Positions 55,264-64,000 of a stretch of 64,000 nt of DNA are shown here, in pieces. Source of the stretch: Gammaproteobacteria bacterium (GTDB lineage: Bacteria > Pseudomonadota > Gammaproteobacteria > Pseudomonadales > Azotimanducaceae); assembly GCA_026705345.1 (NCBI GenBank), contig JAPPAV010000064.1, positions 1 to 64,000 on the forward strand, read 5' to 3'. The position numbers and the translations under genes were made by a program. The notes beneath the pieces are model-generated. The model did no database searches. It was given only the letters and a program-made list of their open reading frames with translations, and was not told the DNA's origin. The number at the start of each line of letters is the position of its first letter. Within the stretch, counting starts at the first letter, position 1.

Positions 55264-55710
55264 ATGACGACCGTCTACATTGTCGACACGAACGTTGTTG
55301 TCTCCGGGGTGATCGGCAATGACTTGGACAGCCCGCCCGCCCGCATTGTCGACGCGATGCTGGATGGAGGCTTCCTGTATTCGCTTTCTCCGGAGCTTCT
55401 CCATGAGTACGCCGACATCCTGCGTCGCCCCCGAATTGCCCGAATCCATGGCTGGACGGACGAGCAACTCGATCGCTTCCTGACCGATCTTGTCGCCAAT
55501 AGCGTTTGGCGCGAGCCTGCCGCCACCGAGCCAGCCCCGGACCCGGGTGACGATCACCTGTGGGCGCTCCTCGCCGCCCACCGGCAGGCGTGTCTCGTGA
55601 CAGGAGATCAACTACTGGTTTCGAATCCGCGACCGTACTCCCGCGTGGTCACGCCCCGGCAGTTCGTCGAGGAGTTCCTGACCCCGCGAAAGGCGGGGCC
55701 GCAAACATAA
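55264..55710 (+). CDS. PIN-domain ribonuclease toxin
   Basis: 148 residues. PIN fold with the acidic residues of the metal site in IVDTNVVVSGV, LLHEYADIL and DPGDDHLWALL; CLVTGDQLLV near the C-terminus is the PIN_3-type (COG1569) ending. Cuts RNA and is neutralised by the preceding antitoxin. The pair looks complete. Confidence 0.88.
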   Translation: MTTVYIVDTNVVVSGVIGNDLDSPPARIVDAMLDGGFLYSLSPELLHEYADILRRPRIARIHGWTDEQLDRFLTDLVANSVWREPAATEPAPDPGDDHLWALLAAHRQACLVTGDQLLVSNPRPYSRVVTPRQFVEEFLTPRKAGPQT

Positions 55711-55771
55711 TTCTTGGGCGCGGATGTTTGCCACAATGGTCAATGGACCGTGACGGATTGCTGAACGCGGG

Positions 55772-56797
55772 ATGACTCGGATACACGCCGTGCGCTGCCA
55801 TGCCATCAGCGAGGACATCGGTAACGTAACCCTCGATGAACTGGACCTCCCCGACCCGGGACCCGGCGAGGTCCAGGTGCGCCTGAAAACGTGCGCGGTC
55901 AACTTTCCCGATCTTCTGATGATCCAGGGGAAGTACCAGCACAAGCCGCCGTTGCCATTCGCGCCGGGTGGCGAAGCGTCGGGGGACATAGCTGCGGTCG
56001 GAGCGGGGGTGACGGGCTGGAAAGAAGGCGATGCCGTCTGTCTCGGTTCCCGGGCCGGCGGTTTCGTGGAAGCGGCCAACGTCCCTGCCGCCGGTCTCAA
56101 GCCCATTCCCGGCAACATGAACTACGAGAAGGCCGCGTCGTACAGCACGGCGTACATGACAGCCTACGTCGCACTGAAAGTCCGCGGCGATCTCAAGGCC
56201 GGCGAGTGGCTAATGGTCCACGGTGCCACCGGCGGCGTCGGCATGGCCGCCGTCGACCTCGGCAAGCACTACGGCGCCCATTTGATCGGAACGGGCGGTC
56301 GCGACGACAAGCTTGCCGTGGTCAAGTCCCGGGGTGCCGACGCGGTGATCAACTACACGTTGCCGGACGGTTCCTTGGGCGGCTTCCGGGACCAGGTCAA
56401 GGAGATCACCGGCACCGGCGGCGCCGACGTGATCTACGACCCGGTGGGCGGCAGCGTGTTCGACGAGTCCATGCGCTGCGTCAACTGGCGCGGGCGCATC
56501 CTGACCATCGGCTTCACCAGCGGGCAATGGCCCACGGCGCCCGTCAACCTGATCCTGATCAAGAGCATCTCGGTAATCGGCGTTCGCGCGGGGGAGATCG
56601 GCCGGCGCGACCCGGAACTCGGGCGCCGCAACCAGGAAGCGCTGTGGGAACTGGCCCAAAGCGGCGCAATCGACCCGTACGTGTGCGCTGGATTCCCCCT
56701 TGAACGGGCCGTGGATGCGATGCGGATGCTGGAGAACCGGGACGTGGTCGGGAAGTGCGTCGTGACGATGAACGGGTACGAGATCGAGCCACCGTAA
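55772..56797 (+). CDS. NADPH:quinone oxidoreductase-type MDR enzyme
   Basis: 341 residues. Medium-chain dehydrogenase fold without the catalytic zinc cysteines: CAVNFPDLLMIQGKYQHKPPLPFAPGGEASG, cofactor motif VHGATGGVGMAAVDLGKHYGA, and FTSGQWPTAPVNLILIKSISVIGV. Matches quinone oxidoreductase-like proteins common beside fatty-acid genes. Reduces a quinone or an enone with NADPH. It is separate from the TA pair (61-base gap). Confidence 0.9.
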   Translation: MTRIHAVRCHAISEDIGNVTLDELDLPDPGPGEVQVRLKTCAVNFPDLLMIQGKYQHKPPLPFAPGGEASGDIAAVGAGVTGWKEGDAVCLGSRAGGFVEAANVPAAGLKPIPGNMNYEKAASYSTAYMTAYVALKVRGDLKAGEWLMVHGATGGVGMAAVDLGKHYGAHLIGTGGRDDKLAVVKSRGADAVINYTLPDGSLGGFRDQVKEITGTGGADVIYDPVGGSVFDESMRCVNWRGRILTIGFTSGQWPTAPVNLILIKSISVIGVRAGEIGRRDPELGRRNQEALWELAQSGAIDPYVCAGFPLERAVDAMRMLENRDVVGKCVVTMNGYEIEPP

Positions 56798-56874
56798 CCG
56801 TCATTGCGCTCGAAGCGGATGATTCCGCCTTGGACTGGGAACGACGGCCGTTTGTCGACAGGCGACGCCGGCAA

Positions 56875-58029
56875 TCATCCCTCGTAGATGCCGGGCGTCG
56901 TCAGTACCAGCCGCACCAGGTCCGTCTGGCCGTGGAGTCGAAGCCGGGCCATGATCTGCTTGAGGTGCCACCGGACGACCGCCTCGGACCGATGCGACAT
57001 GGCCGCGATGGATCGAACGTTATCCCCCGAAGCGAGCGCCGCCGCTATCCGCGCCTGGGCCGGCGTGAGGTCGAGGGCGTCGGCCAAGCGGATGGGATTC
57101 ACCCTGGGCTTGTCGAGTGGATCCACGATCAACGCCATCCCGGCAAATGCTCCCGTTGCCGCAAAGATGTCGTCGCTATGCGCCGCGAGCGGCGAAATGT
57201 GCAGCGTGAGAGGCGGACGACCTCGACGCCGTACCGGCACCGTACCGCCCGCGGTTTCGCTGACCGGTCGCCGCAGCGTCGAGGCGAGCAGTTTGGCCAA
57301 CCTCGGGCCGTCGCTGGCATGGCTCGTGGTCAGATAGCCCCTCCGGTCCATCAAGCCGTCGCCGGCGCGCAGTCGCGCCCGCGCGTAGTCGTTCAAGCCG
57401 ACGATCCGGCCCCTGGCATCTAGGAATACGACGCCGATCTCCTTGGCTCCGAACGCATCGGCCGCAGTGTGCACCGCACTCATACCCGCATTGACCATTG
57501 CTTGGCGGACGCGGACGAAGTGCCGGATGTGCGGCAACAAACGCTGGATCATTTGGACTTGGTCCGCCGTCCATGAAGACGGGTCGCCGCCGCCACGAAC
57601 CAGCGACATGAGGATGTGCAACCCGCCGGGTCCCGCCATCCGGACGGTGACCGCGTTTTCGCCGCCGGACGGAACCAGGAATTCGTTGTAGGTCGGAGAC
57701 GTCGCCAGCTCTTCGGGGGTGAACATGACCTTCACATGGTTCAATGCGCCATCCGACATGGCGAAGAACCGGGGCATGCGCTCGTCGATGGCGAGATAGT
57801 CGTCCGTGTAGCGCCGTTCGAGTTCCTCGTCGGGTTCTCCGCGCTTGTAGAGCCTGCCGAAGACCATTTCCGGATCGCCGCCGCTGACGGGGTGGATTAC
57901 CGCCAGGTGGTTACCCCAAATATCGCACGCGTCGTCCAGTAGCGCGGAGGCGGCGGGCCACCGCGAATCGTCGAGCTGTGCCTCGAGTAGCGAGGTGACG
58001 GTTCTTGCGAACCTGTCTCGTTGGTCCAC
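56875..58029 (-). CDS. LuxR-family transcriptional regulator
   Basis: 384 residues from GTG 58029. The C-terminal helix-turn-helix (LTPAQARIAAALASGDNVRSIAAMSHRSEAVVRWHLKQIMARL) is of the LuxR/NarL type. The N-terminal 300 residues form an uncharacterised sensor, with a PAS-like part around GVVFLDARGRIVGLNDYARARL. Divergent from the di-heme gene, with copy B of the shared element in between, so it is a candidate regulator of that operon (inference). Confidence 0.88.
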   Translation of the reverse strand: MDQRDRFARTVTSLLEAQLDDSRWPAASALLDDACDIWGNHLAVIHPVSGGDPEMVFGRLYKRGEPDEELERRYTDDYLAIDERMPRFFAMSDGALNHVKVMFTPEELATSPTYNEFLVPSGGENAVTVRMAGPGGLHILMSLVRGGGDPSSWTADQVQMIQRLLPHIRHFVRVRQAMVNAGMSAVHTAADAFGAKEIGVVFLDARGRIVGLNDYARARLRAGDGLMDRRGYLTTSHASDGPRLAKLLASTLRRPVSETAGGTVPVRRRGRPPLTLHISPLAAHSDDIFAATGAFAGMALIVDPLDKPRVNPIRLADALDLTPAQARIAAALASGDNVRSIAAMSHRSEAVVRWHLKQIMARLRLHGQTDLVRLVLTTPGIYEG

Positions 58030-58068
58030 AATCCCGTCAGCCTACCATGCCCCCAAGTCGGTGCGACG

Positions 58069-58114
58069 GTGAAAAGCAGCCAATTCGGATAGGTCCGCTG
58101 CGAGCGGCGGTGTG
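58069..58114 (+). promoter_or_regulatory. 46-bp element shared with the metacaspase unit, copy B
   Basis: Between the LuxR gene and the di-heme gene. CCAATTCGGATAGGTCCG at 58080-58097, ten unlike bases, then CGGTGTG at 58108-58114, followed by ATATAC that could extend a -10 (TGTGATATA). It is 156 bases before the di-heme GTG and 40 bases before the LuxR start. Same spacing as copy A. Confidence 0.5.
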
Positions 58115-58269
58115 ATATACAGTCGTGTGAGTGGTCGTCCCGCTTGGGGTTCCGGCGATGGCGCACACGCCGTCTGTTGCGATCTGCGTGATTTGCAGCC
58201 GGAGGATAGGGCGAAGGGGTGATTCCAATGCGGGGGACACCGTCGGTCCGCTGAGGTGGATGTCGGGAC

Positions 58270-61200
58270 GTGAAGCGCGGTTTCTCGGGATTGGCAAGGT
58301 CTGCGGTGGTTGCCGCAGCGGCTGCCGCGGTCGTCGCCGTCTCCAACGAACGCGACCGGAACGACCGAACGCGGTCCTGGCAGGCGGCGTGGGAGGCCCG
58401 CCAGGCGCAGGAGGCGGAGCGGCGCGAGGCCGAGCGGATCCGCCGCGATTACGAACGCCGCCGCGCGATCGCCCACGCGCGGATGCGCTCGCAGCCTAGC
58501 ACCATCTATCCGTCGAGCCCGCCCGCCGGCGTCATGTGCCCGGTCGCGTCGAGTCCCGAAGTCCGCCGCAAGTTCCAACTCGAAGCCCGCCAAAGGCGCG
58601 AGGCGGCGTTCCGCCGGGCGACGGGGTTGCCGCTCCAGATGGGGTATTCGGTCCATCCGGTGCCGAAGCGGAGCCGGAACACCTTTGCCGCAGGCGGTTC
58701 GCTCGCCATGGCCGACAGCCTGCACGTCGTGTCCACGGCAGTCGCCGCCGCGCCCGCGTCGTCGGCATCGGAGCCGGGCCACAGGGTTCCGCTCTTCCCG
58801 TCGGCCTCGGACGAGTCGGGTCGGCAGGGCTTCGCGCGGGTGATCAACCACTCGGACGAGGCGGGCGAGGCCACCATCGCGGCGTTCGACGACGAGGGGA
58901 CGTCGTACGGTCCCCTGACGCTGTCGATCCGCGCCACAGAGACGATCCACTTCAACTCCGCCGACCTGGAGGACGGCAACGCCGGCAAGGGGCTGGCGGG
59001 CGGCACGGGGCCGGGCCAGGGCGACTGGCGCCTGGAGGTGGACAGCGATCTCGACATCGAGGTGCTGTCGTACATCCGCACCGGCGACGGGTTCCTGACC
59101 GCGATGCACGACACGGCGCCGGCGGAGGACGGGCGGCACGACGTGGCGGTCTTCAACCCCGGCAGCAACCGGAACCAGGAGAGCCGTCTGCGGCTGGTCA
59201 ACCCGGGCGACGGGGAGGCGACCGCCGCGATCGCCGGCGTGGACGACAGGGGCGTGTCGGTCCAGGGCGCGACGGTGACGATTCCCGCGTACGCGTCGCG
59301 GACGTACACGGCGGCGGAATTGGAGGGAGGCGGCGCCGCGGGGCTCGCGGGCTCGATCGGCGACGGGACCGGGAAGTGGCGCCTGGTCATCGAGTCCGAG
59401 CAGGACATCGTCGCGATGAGCCTGCTGTCGAGCCCGACGGGGCACCTGACGAACCTGTCGACGGCGCCGTACAGCGAAGCGGGCGGGATCCACGCGGTGC
59501 CGCTGTTCCCGTCGGCCTCGGACGCGAACGGCCGGCAGGGTTTCGTACGGGTCGTGAACCGGTCGGACGAGGCCGGGGAGGTGACCATCCAGGCGTTCGA
59601 TGACACGGACGTGGAGTACGACGCGCTGGCGCTCGCGATCGGCGCGAACGAGGCCGCGCACTTCAACTCGGACGACCTGGAGCTCGGCAACGCGGACAAG
59701 GGGCTCACGGGCAGCACGGGGGCTGGCGAGGGCGACTGGCGGCTGGAGTTCGCCAGCGAACTGGACATTCAGGTGCTGTCGTACACCCGCACGGGAGACG
59801 GGTTCCTGACGGCGATGCACGACACGGCGCCGCGGTCGGCGAAGCGGCACCGGGTGGCGGTGTTCAACCCGGGCAGCAACCGGAACCAGAAGAGCCTGCT
59901 GCGGCTGGTGAACGCGGGAGGGGAAGAGGCCGAGGTCACCATCGCCGGCTTCGACGGGAACGGGGAGTCGCCGGGAAGCGACGTCGTCGTGTCGGTACCC
60001 GCAGGCGGTTCGACGACGCTGACCGCGCAGGATCTCGAGGCGGGAAGCCCCGACTTCGAGGGTGCGTTGGGCGAAGGCGCGGGCAAGTGGTCGCTGACGA
60101 TCACGGCGGACCGGGCGATCGCCGCAATGAGCCTGCTGTCGAGCCCGACCGGGCATCTGACGAACCTGTCGACGGCCCCGCAGCGGGGCGCAGGGCCGGT
60201 GGAGACGGCCGCCGAGGCGTTCGAGGTGCTGATCTCGCCCATCGTGCAGGAGACGTGCATTGGCTGCCATGTGGAGGGCGGACAGTCGGGGCACACGCCG
60301 CTGGTTTTCGTGAGAGACACGGATGCGGACCATCTGGCGAAGAACCTGCGGATGTTCGAGGACTACGTGGCGAACGAAGAGGACGGGGCGGCGGCGATCC
60401 TCGACAAGATCCGGGGCGCGCGCGGTCATGGCGGGCTAGACCCGGTGCCCGCTGGCACCGTGGGCTACCGGGGATTCGAGAGGTTCCTGGAGCTGCTGGG
60501 CGCGGAGATCGAGGGGCCCGCATACGCCGACCTGTTCGAGGGCGTGACACTCCAGTCGTCCAGGCGGTCCCTTTGGCGGGCGGCGATCGTTTTCGCGGGG
60601 CGCACACCGACGGACGAGGAATACGCGGACGTGGAGGGCGGCACGAACGACGACCTTAGGCAGGCGATCCGGGCCGTGATGGAAGGGCCCGGTTTTCACG
60701 AGTTCCTCATCCGGGCGAGCAATGATCGCCTCCTGACCGATCGGGTGCTTGGAAGCAATCATGACCCGATAGCCGTGAACGGGTATTTCGTTTCCTTCTT
60801 CCGCGAGTTCACGAAGCTGGAACGGGATGCGGAGTCAAGCGACGACGCGTGGATCGAGTTCAACGATTGGGCGGCACACACGCAATACGGCGCGGGCAGA
60901 GCGCCCCTCGAGCTGATCGCCCGCGTGGTGGAAAAGGATCTTCCATACACGCAAATCTTGACGGCCGACTACATCATGGCCAACCCGTGGGCTGCCGAGG
61001 CGTATGTCGACGACTCGGTTGAGTTCACGGATGACGCGGACGTCCACGAGTTCAGGCCTGCGCGCATCCGCGGGTACTACCGGAAAGGGGATACCTACCC
61101 CGAGTACTATCCGTCTTGCGGAGTTGCAGAGGATTCACCGCCGGAGTGCGACGATGTATTGGAGACCGACTGGCCGCACGCCGGCGTCCTGAACACGCTC

Positions 61201-63033
61201 GCCTTCCTTCAACGCTATCCCACCACCGCGACCAATCGGAACCGGGCCCGGTCCCGCTGGACCTACTACTACTTCCTCGGCGACGACATCGAGAAATCGG
61301 CTGCTCGCACGATGAAACAGGAGGTGCTCGAGGACAGGAACAACCCGACGTTGAAGAACGAGGCCTGCACGGTCTGCCACCAGAGGATGGACCCTGTCGC
61401 GGGCGCTTTCCAGAACTACGGGGATTCGGGCCTTTACCGCGACCAGCCCGGGGGCTTGGATTCACTGGCGAGCACATTCAAGAGGGGACTCGCCAACCAG
61501 CAGTTCTTCTCGGTCGAAGCCCGGTCGTGGGACCATAGGGAGAAGTTCACACGGACCGGCGTGTGGTTGGACGAAGGGGAACACGACGTCGCGTTCGCCA
61601 CCCGGTCCGCCCACAACATCATCGTCGACCACTTGACGGTCACCGGCAGCGATGGCGAGTTCTCCCGCCGCTACGAGCTCGAGGTGGTGGAGAACGAACG
61701 GTGCGGAAGTGCTTGGACGGGCATGGGCTTCGAGGTCGTCCACTGCCCGGTGGCCGTTACCATCGAGGTTCCGTCGGACGGCGAGTACGAGCTCGAGACC
61801 GAGGCGTATGTGTTCCACGACTACGCCGAAGTTCAAGACCAGCCTGCCACGTTGTCGATGATCGTGCCGTACTACTACCGCTATCTCGACACTTGGTACC
61901 GCGACATGCGCAAGCCGGGTTTCGTGGACGAAGCCGGGTCGCTGCATTTGGTTCCGGACGAACGGAACGATGCGAGCCTCCAGTGGCTCACGGAGCGCAT
62001 TGTCGAGGATCGGCGGTTCGCGACGTCGGCAGTGGAGTTCTGGTGGCCTTCCATCATGGGAAGCGAGGTCGCCGAACAACCCGAAGAACCGAGCGACCCG
62101 GAATACGACGCCCGGCGACTGGCGGCGGATGCACAGGCGGAGGCGGTCCGCCGGCTTGCGGACGGATTTCGGCAGGGATTCGGCTGGTCCGGCAAGGGGC
62201 CCTACAACCTCAAGGATCTTCTGGTCGAGGTCGTGATGACCAAGTGGTTCCGCGCCGGGTCCTACGCGGACATCGACCCGATACGAACCGCCGCGCTTCG
62301 CGAAGCCGGCGCGAGACGGTTGCTGTCGCCGGAGGAACTGGCACGCAAGACGGACTCGCTAACCGGCTACCAGTGGGAGAGGGGCACGGAGATGTACCAT
62401 CCTAGGCCGCATACCGACGGCTACGGCGCGCTGACCGACGAGGCAAAATACCGGCTCTTCTACGGTGGCATCGACTCCGACGGGATCACCGACCGCGCGC
62501 GCGACCTGACATCGGTGATGGCCGGCGTCGCGCAGAGACATGCGGTGGAGTCGAGCTGCCCCATCGTATTCAAGGAGTTCTTCCTCCTGCCCGACGGGAA
62601 GCGGCGGCTGTTCGCCGGAGTCGATACGTCGACGACGCCGGACACCGAAGCGGGAGCACAAGCGATCAAGGACAAGATCGCGGAACTCTACCGCAAGCTG
62701 CTGGGCATCGACGCGGACGCAGATTCCCACGAGGCGCGGACGGGCTACGACCTTTTCCTCGAGATATGGCAGCGCAAGCGGGATCCGGAAATCTTGCCAT
62801 TCCTGCACGCTGTCAATTGCGACCGTTGGGGCGACCATCGTTACTACGACGGGATCGTCGATGGGGCCGTAGTAACTATCGTGGAGGGGAGCCTCCGGTT
62901 CGAACATTGGGACTACGATCTGGTGAACGAGTTCCTGCGCGGCGTCGACGACGAGGATCCCAATGGCGTCGCAAGAACCTGGGTCGTGATGCTGGCGTAC
63001 CTGCTGATGGACTATCGATACCTGTACCTGTAG
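58270..63033 (+). CDS. Very large secreted di-heme protein, DUF1592/DUF1588-like, with duplicated N-terminal modules
   Basis: 1587 residues from GTG 58270. Signal-like segment (ARSAVVAAAAAAVVAVS), charged coiled-coil region (30-75), then two module types in the order A-B-A-B (about 173-640). First heme motif CIGCH at 663-667, then an all-helical part with RRSLWRAAIVFAGRTPTDEE. A second CTVCH at 1033-1037 sits in CHQRMDPVAGAFQNY, the DUF1588-like heme block, and a DUF1585-like end (SSCPIVFKEFFLLPDGKRRLF). Related proteins in Planctomycetes and Myxobacteria occur beside DUF1501 proteins, as here. Function unknown; probable redox role in the periplasm. Confidence 0.75.
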   Translation: MKRGFSGLARSAVVAAAAAAVVAVSNERDRNDRTRSWQAAWEARQAQEAERREAERIRRDYERRRAIAHARMRSQPSTIYPSSPPAGVMCPVASSPEVRRKFQLEARQRREAAFRRATGLPLQMGYSVHPVPKRSRNTFAAGGSLAMADSLHVVSTAVAAAPASSASEPGHRVPLFPSASDESGRQGFARVINHSDEAGEATIAAFDDEGTSYGPLTLSIRATETIHFNSADLEDGNAGKGLAGGTGPGQGDWRLEVDSDLDIEVLSYIRTGDGFLTAMHDTAPAEDGRHDVAVFNPGSNRNQESRLRLVNPGDGEATAAIAGVDDRGVSVQGATVTIPAYASRTYTAAELEGGGAAGLAGSIGDGTGKWRLVIESEQDIVAMSLLSSPTGHLTNLSTAPYSEAGGIHAVPLFPSASDANGRQGFVRVVNRSDEAGEVTIQAFDDTDVEYDALALAIGANEAAHFNSDDLELGNADKGLTGSTGAGEGDWRLEFASELDIQVLSYTRTGDGFLTAMHDTAPRSAKRHRVAVFNPGSNRNQKSLLRLVNAGGEEAEVTIAGFDGNGESPGSDVVVSVPAGGSTTLTAQDLEAGSPDFEGALGEGAGKWSLTITADRAIAAMSLLSSPTGHLTNLSTAPQRGAGPVETAAEAFEVLISPIVQETCIGCHVEGGQSGHTPLVFVRDTDADHLAKNLRMFEDYVANEEDGAAAILDKIRGARGHGGLDPVPAGTVGYRGFERFLELLGAEIEGPAYADLFEGVTLQSSRRSLWRAAIVFAGRTPTDEEYADVEGGTNDDLRQAIRAVMEGPGFHEFLIRASNDRLLTDRVLGSNHDPIAVNGYFVSFFREFTKLERDAESSDDAWIEFNDWAAHTQYGAGRAPLELIARVVEKDLPYTQILTADYIMANPWAAEAYVDDSVEFTDDADVHEFRPARIRGYYRKGDTYPEYYPSCGVAEDSPPECDDVLETDWPHAGVLNTLAFLQRYPTTATNRNRARSRWTYYYFLGDDIEKSAARTMKQEVLEDRNNPTLKNEACTVCHQRMDPVAGAFQNYGDSGLYRDQPGGLDSLASTFKRGLANQQFFSVEARSWDHREKFTRTGVWLDEGEHDVAFATRSAHNIIVDHLTVTGSDGEFSRRYELEVVENERCGSAWTGMGFEVVHCPVAVTIEVPSDGEYELETEAYVFHDYAEVQDQPATLSMIVPYYYRYLDTWYRDMRKPGFVDEAGSLHLVPDERNDASLQWLTERIVEDRRFATSAVEFWWPSIMGSEVAEQPEEPSDPEYDARRLAADAQAEAVRRLADGFRQGFGWSGKGPYNLKDLLVEVVMTKWFRAGSYADIDPIRTAALREAGARRLLSPEELARKTDSLTGYQWERGTEMYHPRPHTDGYGALTDEAKYRLFYGGIDSDGITDRARDLTSVMAGVAQRHAVESSCPIVFKEFFLLPDGKRRLFAGVDTSTTPDTEAGAQAIKDKIAELYRKLLGIDADADSHEARTGYDLFLEIWQRKRDPEILPFLHAVNCDRWGDHRYYDGIVDGAVVTIVEGSLRFEHWDYDLVNEFLRGVDDEDPNGVARTWVVMLAYLLMDYRYLYL
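58786..60186 (+). repeat. 711-nt tandem in-frame duplication (A-B-A-B modules)
   Basis: Unit 1 starts at 58786 and unit 2 at 59497, exactly 711 bases (237 codons) later. Landmarks recur at that offset: TTCCCGTCGGCCTCGGACG, TTCAACCC(C/G)GGCAGCAACCGG, and ATGAGCCTGCTGTCGAGCCC at 59417 and 60127. Identity at DNA level is high, so the duplication is fairly recent or kept alike by conversion. Module A has RQGF-x-RV-x-N-x-SDEAGE; module B has FNPGSNRNQ and MSLLSSPTGHLTNLST. Confidence 0.85.
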
Positions 63034-63055
63034 CGGAGCGAAGGATGATGGAAGC

Positions 63056-64000
63056 ATGAGACGTCGCGACCTGATGAAGGGTTTGGCGATCACGGCGGCG
63101 GCACCGCTCGTGGGGTTCCGGCTGCCGGTCGCGGCGGCCGATGCGTACGCGGGGAAACTGCTGGTGTCGGTGCAGGCGGACGGAGGCTGGGATCCGACCA
63201 GCTTCTGCGATCCCAAGACGAACCAGCGCGACGAACCGGTGATCAACCATTGGGCCGAGGACGCCGAGCCGGATCAGGCGGGCCACATCCCGTACGCGCC
63301 GTTCGCCAACAACAAGGATTTCTTCGACAAACACCACGACAAGATGCTCGTCATCAACGGCGTGGACGCCCAGACCAATTCGCATACCACGGGCATCGTG
63401 CACAACTGGAGCGGCCGGACATCGGAGGGATATCCAACGACGACGGCCCTACTGGCGGGGCACCTTGGCGAAGGCCTGCCGGTTCCCTACATCTCGTTCG
63501 GCGGATATTCCGAGACCTCGGGGACGACCCGCTTCACCCGCATGAACAACGCCAAGTTGCTTCGGGACATCGCCAACCCGACGTTCGAGGACGAACTGGG
63601 TGAGTCGCTCTACATCGACGAGACGGACTGGGCAACTCTCAAGGCGTACCGGATCCGCGAGTACGAGCGGTCTTTGTCTGTCGAAAACCTGTTGCCGATG
63701 GAGAAGCGGAACAGAGCGTACTACGACTCGGCGTTCGAAGCGTCCGAGGCGTTGAAGGCCTACGCCGACGCGATTCCACCGGAGGAAGAGCTGGAGGAGC
63801 CGGTTCACGGAATGACGTCGAGCGGCAAGACGTTCGACAGCAGCCTCCGTCGGCAGGCCCAGTTGACCGTCCTTGCGTTCAAGACCGGCGTGGCCGTCAG
63901 CGCGGACTTGTGGCAAGGCTTCTTCGACACGCACGCCACGCACGATCCGGACCACGAGTGGCTGCTACGCCAGTTAACCGATGGCGTAGACTGCCTGTGG
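63056..64000 (+). CDS. Tat-exported DUF1501 protein, 3'-truncated by the window end
   Basis: At least 315 residues from ATG 63056 with no stop before base 64000. The twin-arginine start MRRRDLMKGLAITAAAPLVGF is followed by the DUF1501 core (LLVSVQADGGWDPTSFCDP, INGVDAQTNSHTTGIVHNWSG, RQAQLTVLAFKTGVAVSADLW, FDTHATHDPDHEWLLRQL), related to the sulfatase/alkaline phosphatase superfold. It starts 22 bases after the di-heme gene and should be exported folded to act with it. Confidence 0.88.
   Translation, partial: MRRRDLMKGLAITAAAPLVGFRLPVAAADAYAGKLLVSVQADGGWDPTSFCDPKTNQRDEPVINHWAEDAEPDQAGHIPYAPFANNKDFFDKHHDKMLVINGVDAQTNSHTTGIVHNWSGRTSEGYPTTTALLAGHLGEGLPVPYISFGGYSETSGTTRFTRMNNAKLLRDIANPTFEDELGESLYIDETDWATLKAYRIREYERSLSVENLLPMEKRNRAYYDSAFEASEALKAYADAIPPEEELEEPVHGMTSSGKTFDSSLRRQAQLTVLAFKTGVAVSADLWQGFFDTHATHDPDHEWLLRQLTDGVDCLW

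Noticed and set aside
58786..60186. CRISPR-like repeats
   Set aside because: The repeats are long, in frame and encode protein modules; there are no short repeats with unique spacers.

Overview
The window is GC-rich, densely packed, bacterial DNA. Many neighbouring genes overlap by 4 bases. TonB-dependent receptors, a lipoprotein lipobox, periplasmic binding proteins, TRAP and ABC importers and a PQQ dehydrogenase point to a Gram-negative aerobic heterotroph. The family mix (single-chain acyl-CoA carboxylase, CaiB-type CoA transferase, form II molybdenum hydroxylase, proton-translocating transhydrogenase, starch uptake genes) fits an uncultured proteobacterium, most likely a gammaproteobacterium and perhaps marine or host-associated. 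That placement is inference from gene content only.

Layout. 1-2460 is the C-terminal two thirds of an acyl-CoA carboxylase. 3082-20328 is a complete starch/maltodextrin locus: a LacI regulator and a periplasmic GH13 enzyme on the minus strand, and divergently a 1991-residue pullulanase-type lipoprotein with six starch-binding-like repeats, a TonB-dependent receptor, and a MalEFGK-like ABC importer. A perfect 14-bp palindrome sits in the divergent promoter region. Two paralogous coiled-coil membrane proteins (2640-3062 and 20451-20927) bracket this locus. 20963-25982 (minus) is a TRAP transporter with a hot-dog protein, preceded by two unrecognised genes joined to it by 4-base overlaps. An amidohydrolase follows, then a repeat-rich gap, then pntA1-pntA2-pntB with a deazaflavin-type protein (27776-31061), a glutamate-synthase-like FMN protein, a nitroreductase, a KTSC protein and a cytochrome c. 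A MazE-type antitoxin follows with only a stump of its toxin.

34398-43783 holds a PQQ dehydrogenase, a PotADBC-like ABC importer (minus) and a divergent Oar-like TonB receptor. 43795-47105 (minus) is an MFS symporter, CoA transferase and LOG-family operon. 47218-51369 is a coxG-S-L-M molybdenum hydroxylase cluster whose large subunit has the form II signature AYRGAGR.

51.4-55.7 kb is the accessory-looking part. A decayed copy of a ribbon-helix-helix antitoxin gene lies on one side and an intact antitoxin/PIN-toxin pair on the other. Between them sits a translationally coupled pair encoding a secreted DUF4189 protein and a secreted metacaspase with three beta-sandwich repeats, in visibly more AT-rich codons. 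Then come a quinone oxidoreductase, a LuxR regulator, and a 1587-residue secreted di-heme protein with a 711-nt tandem duplication, followed by a Tat-exported DUF1501 protein cut by the window end. A 46-bp element upstream of the metacaspase pair is repeated upstream of the di-heme gene, which suggests shared control of the two secreted systems.

No rRNA, tRNA, CRISPR array or transposase was recognised.
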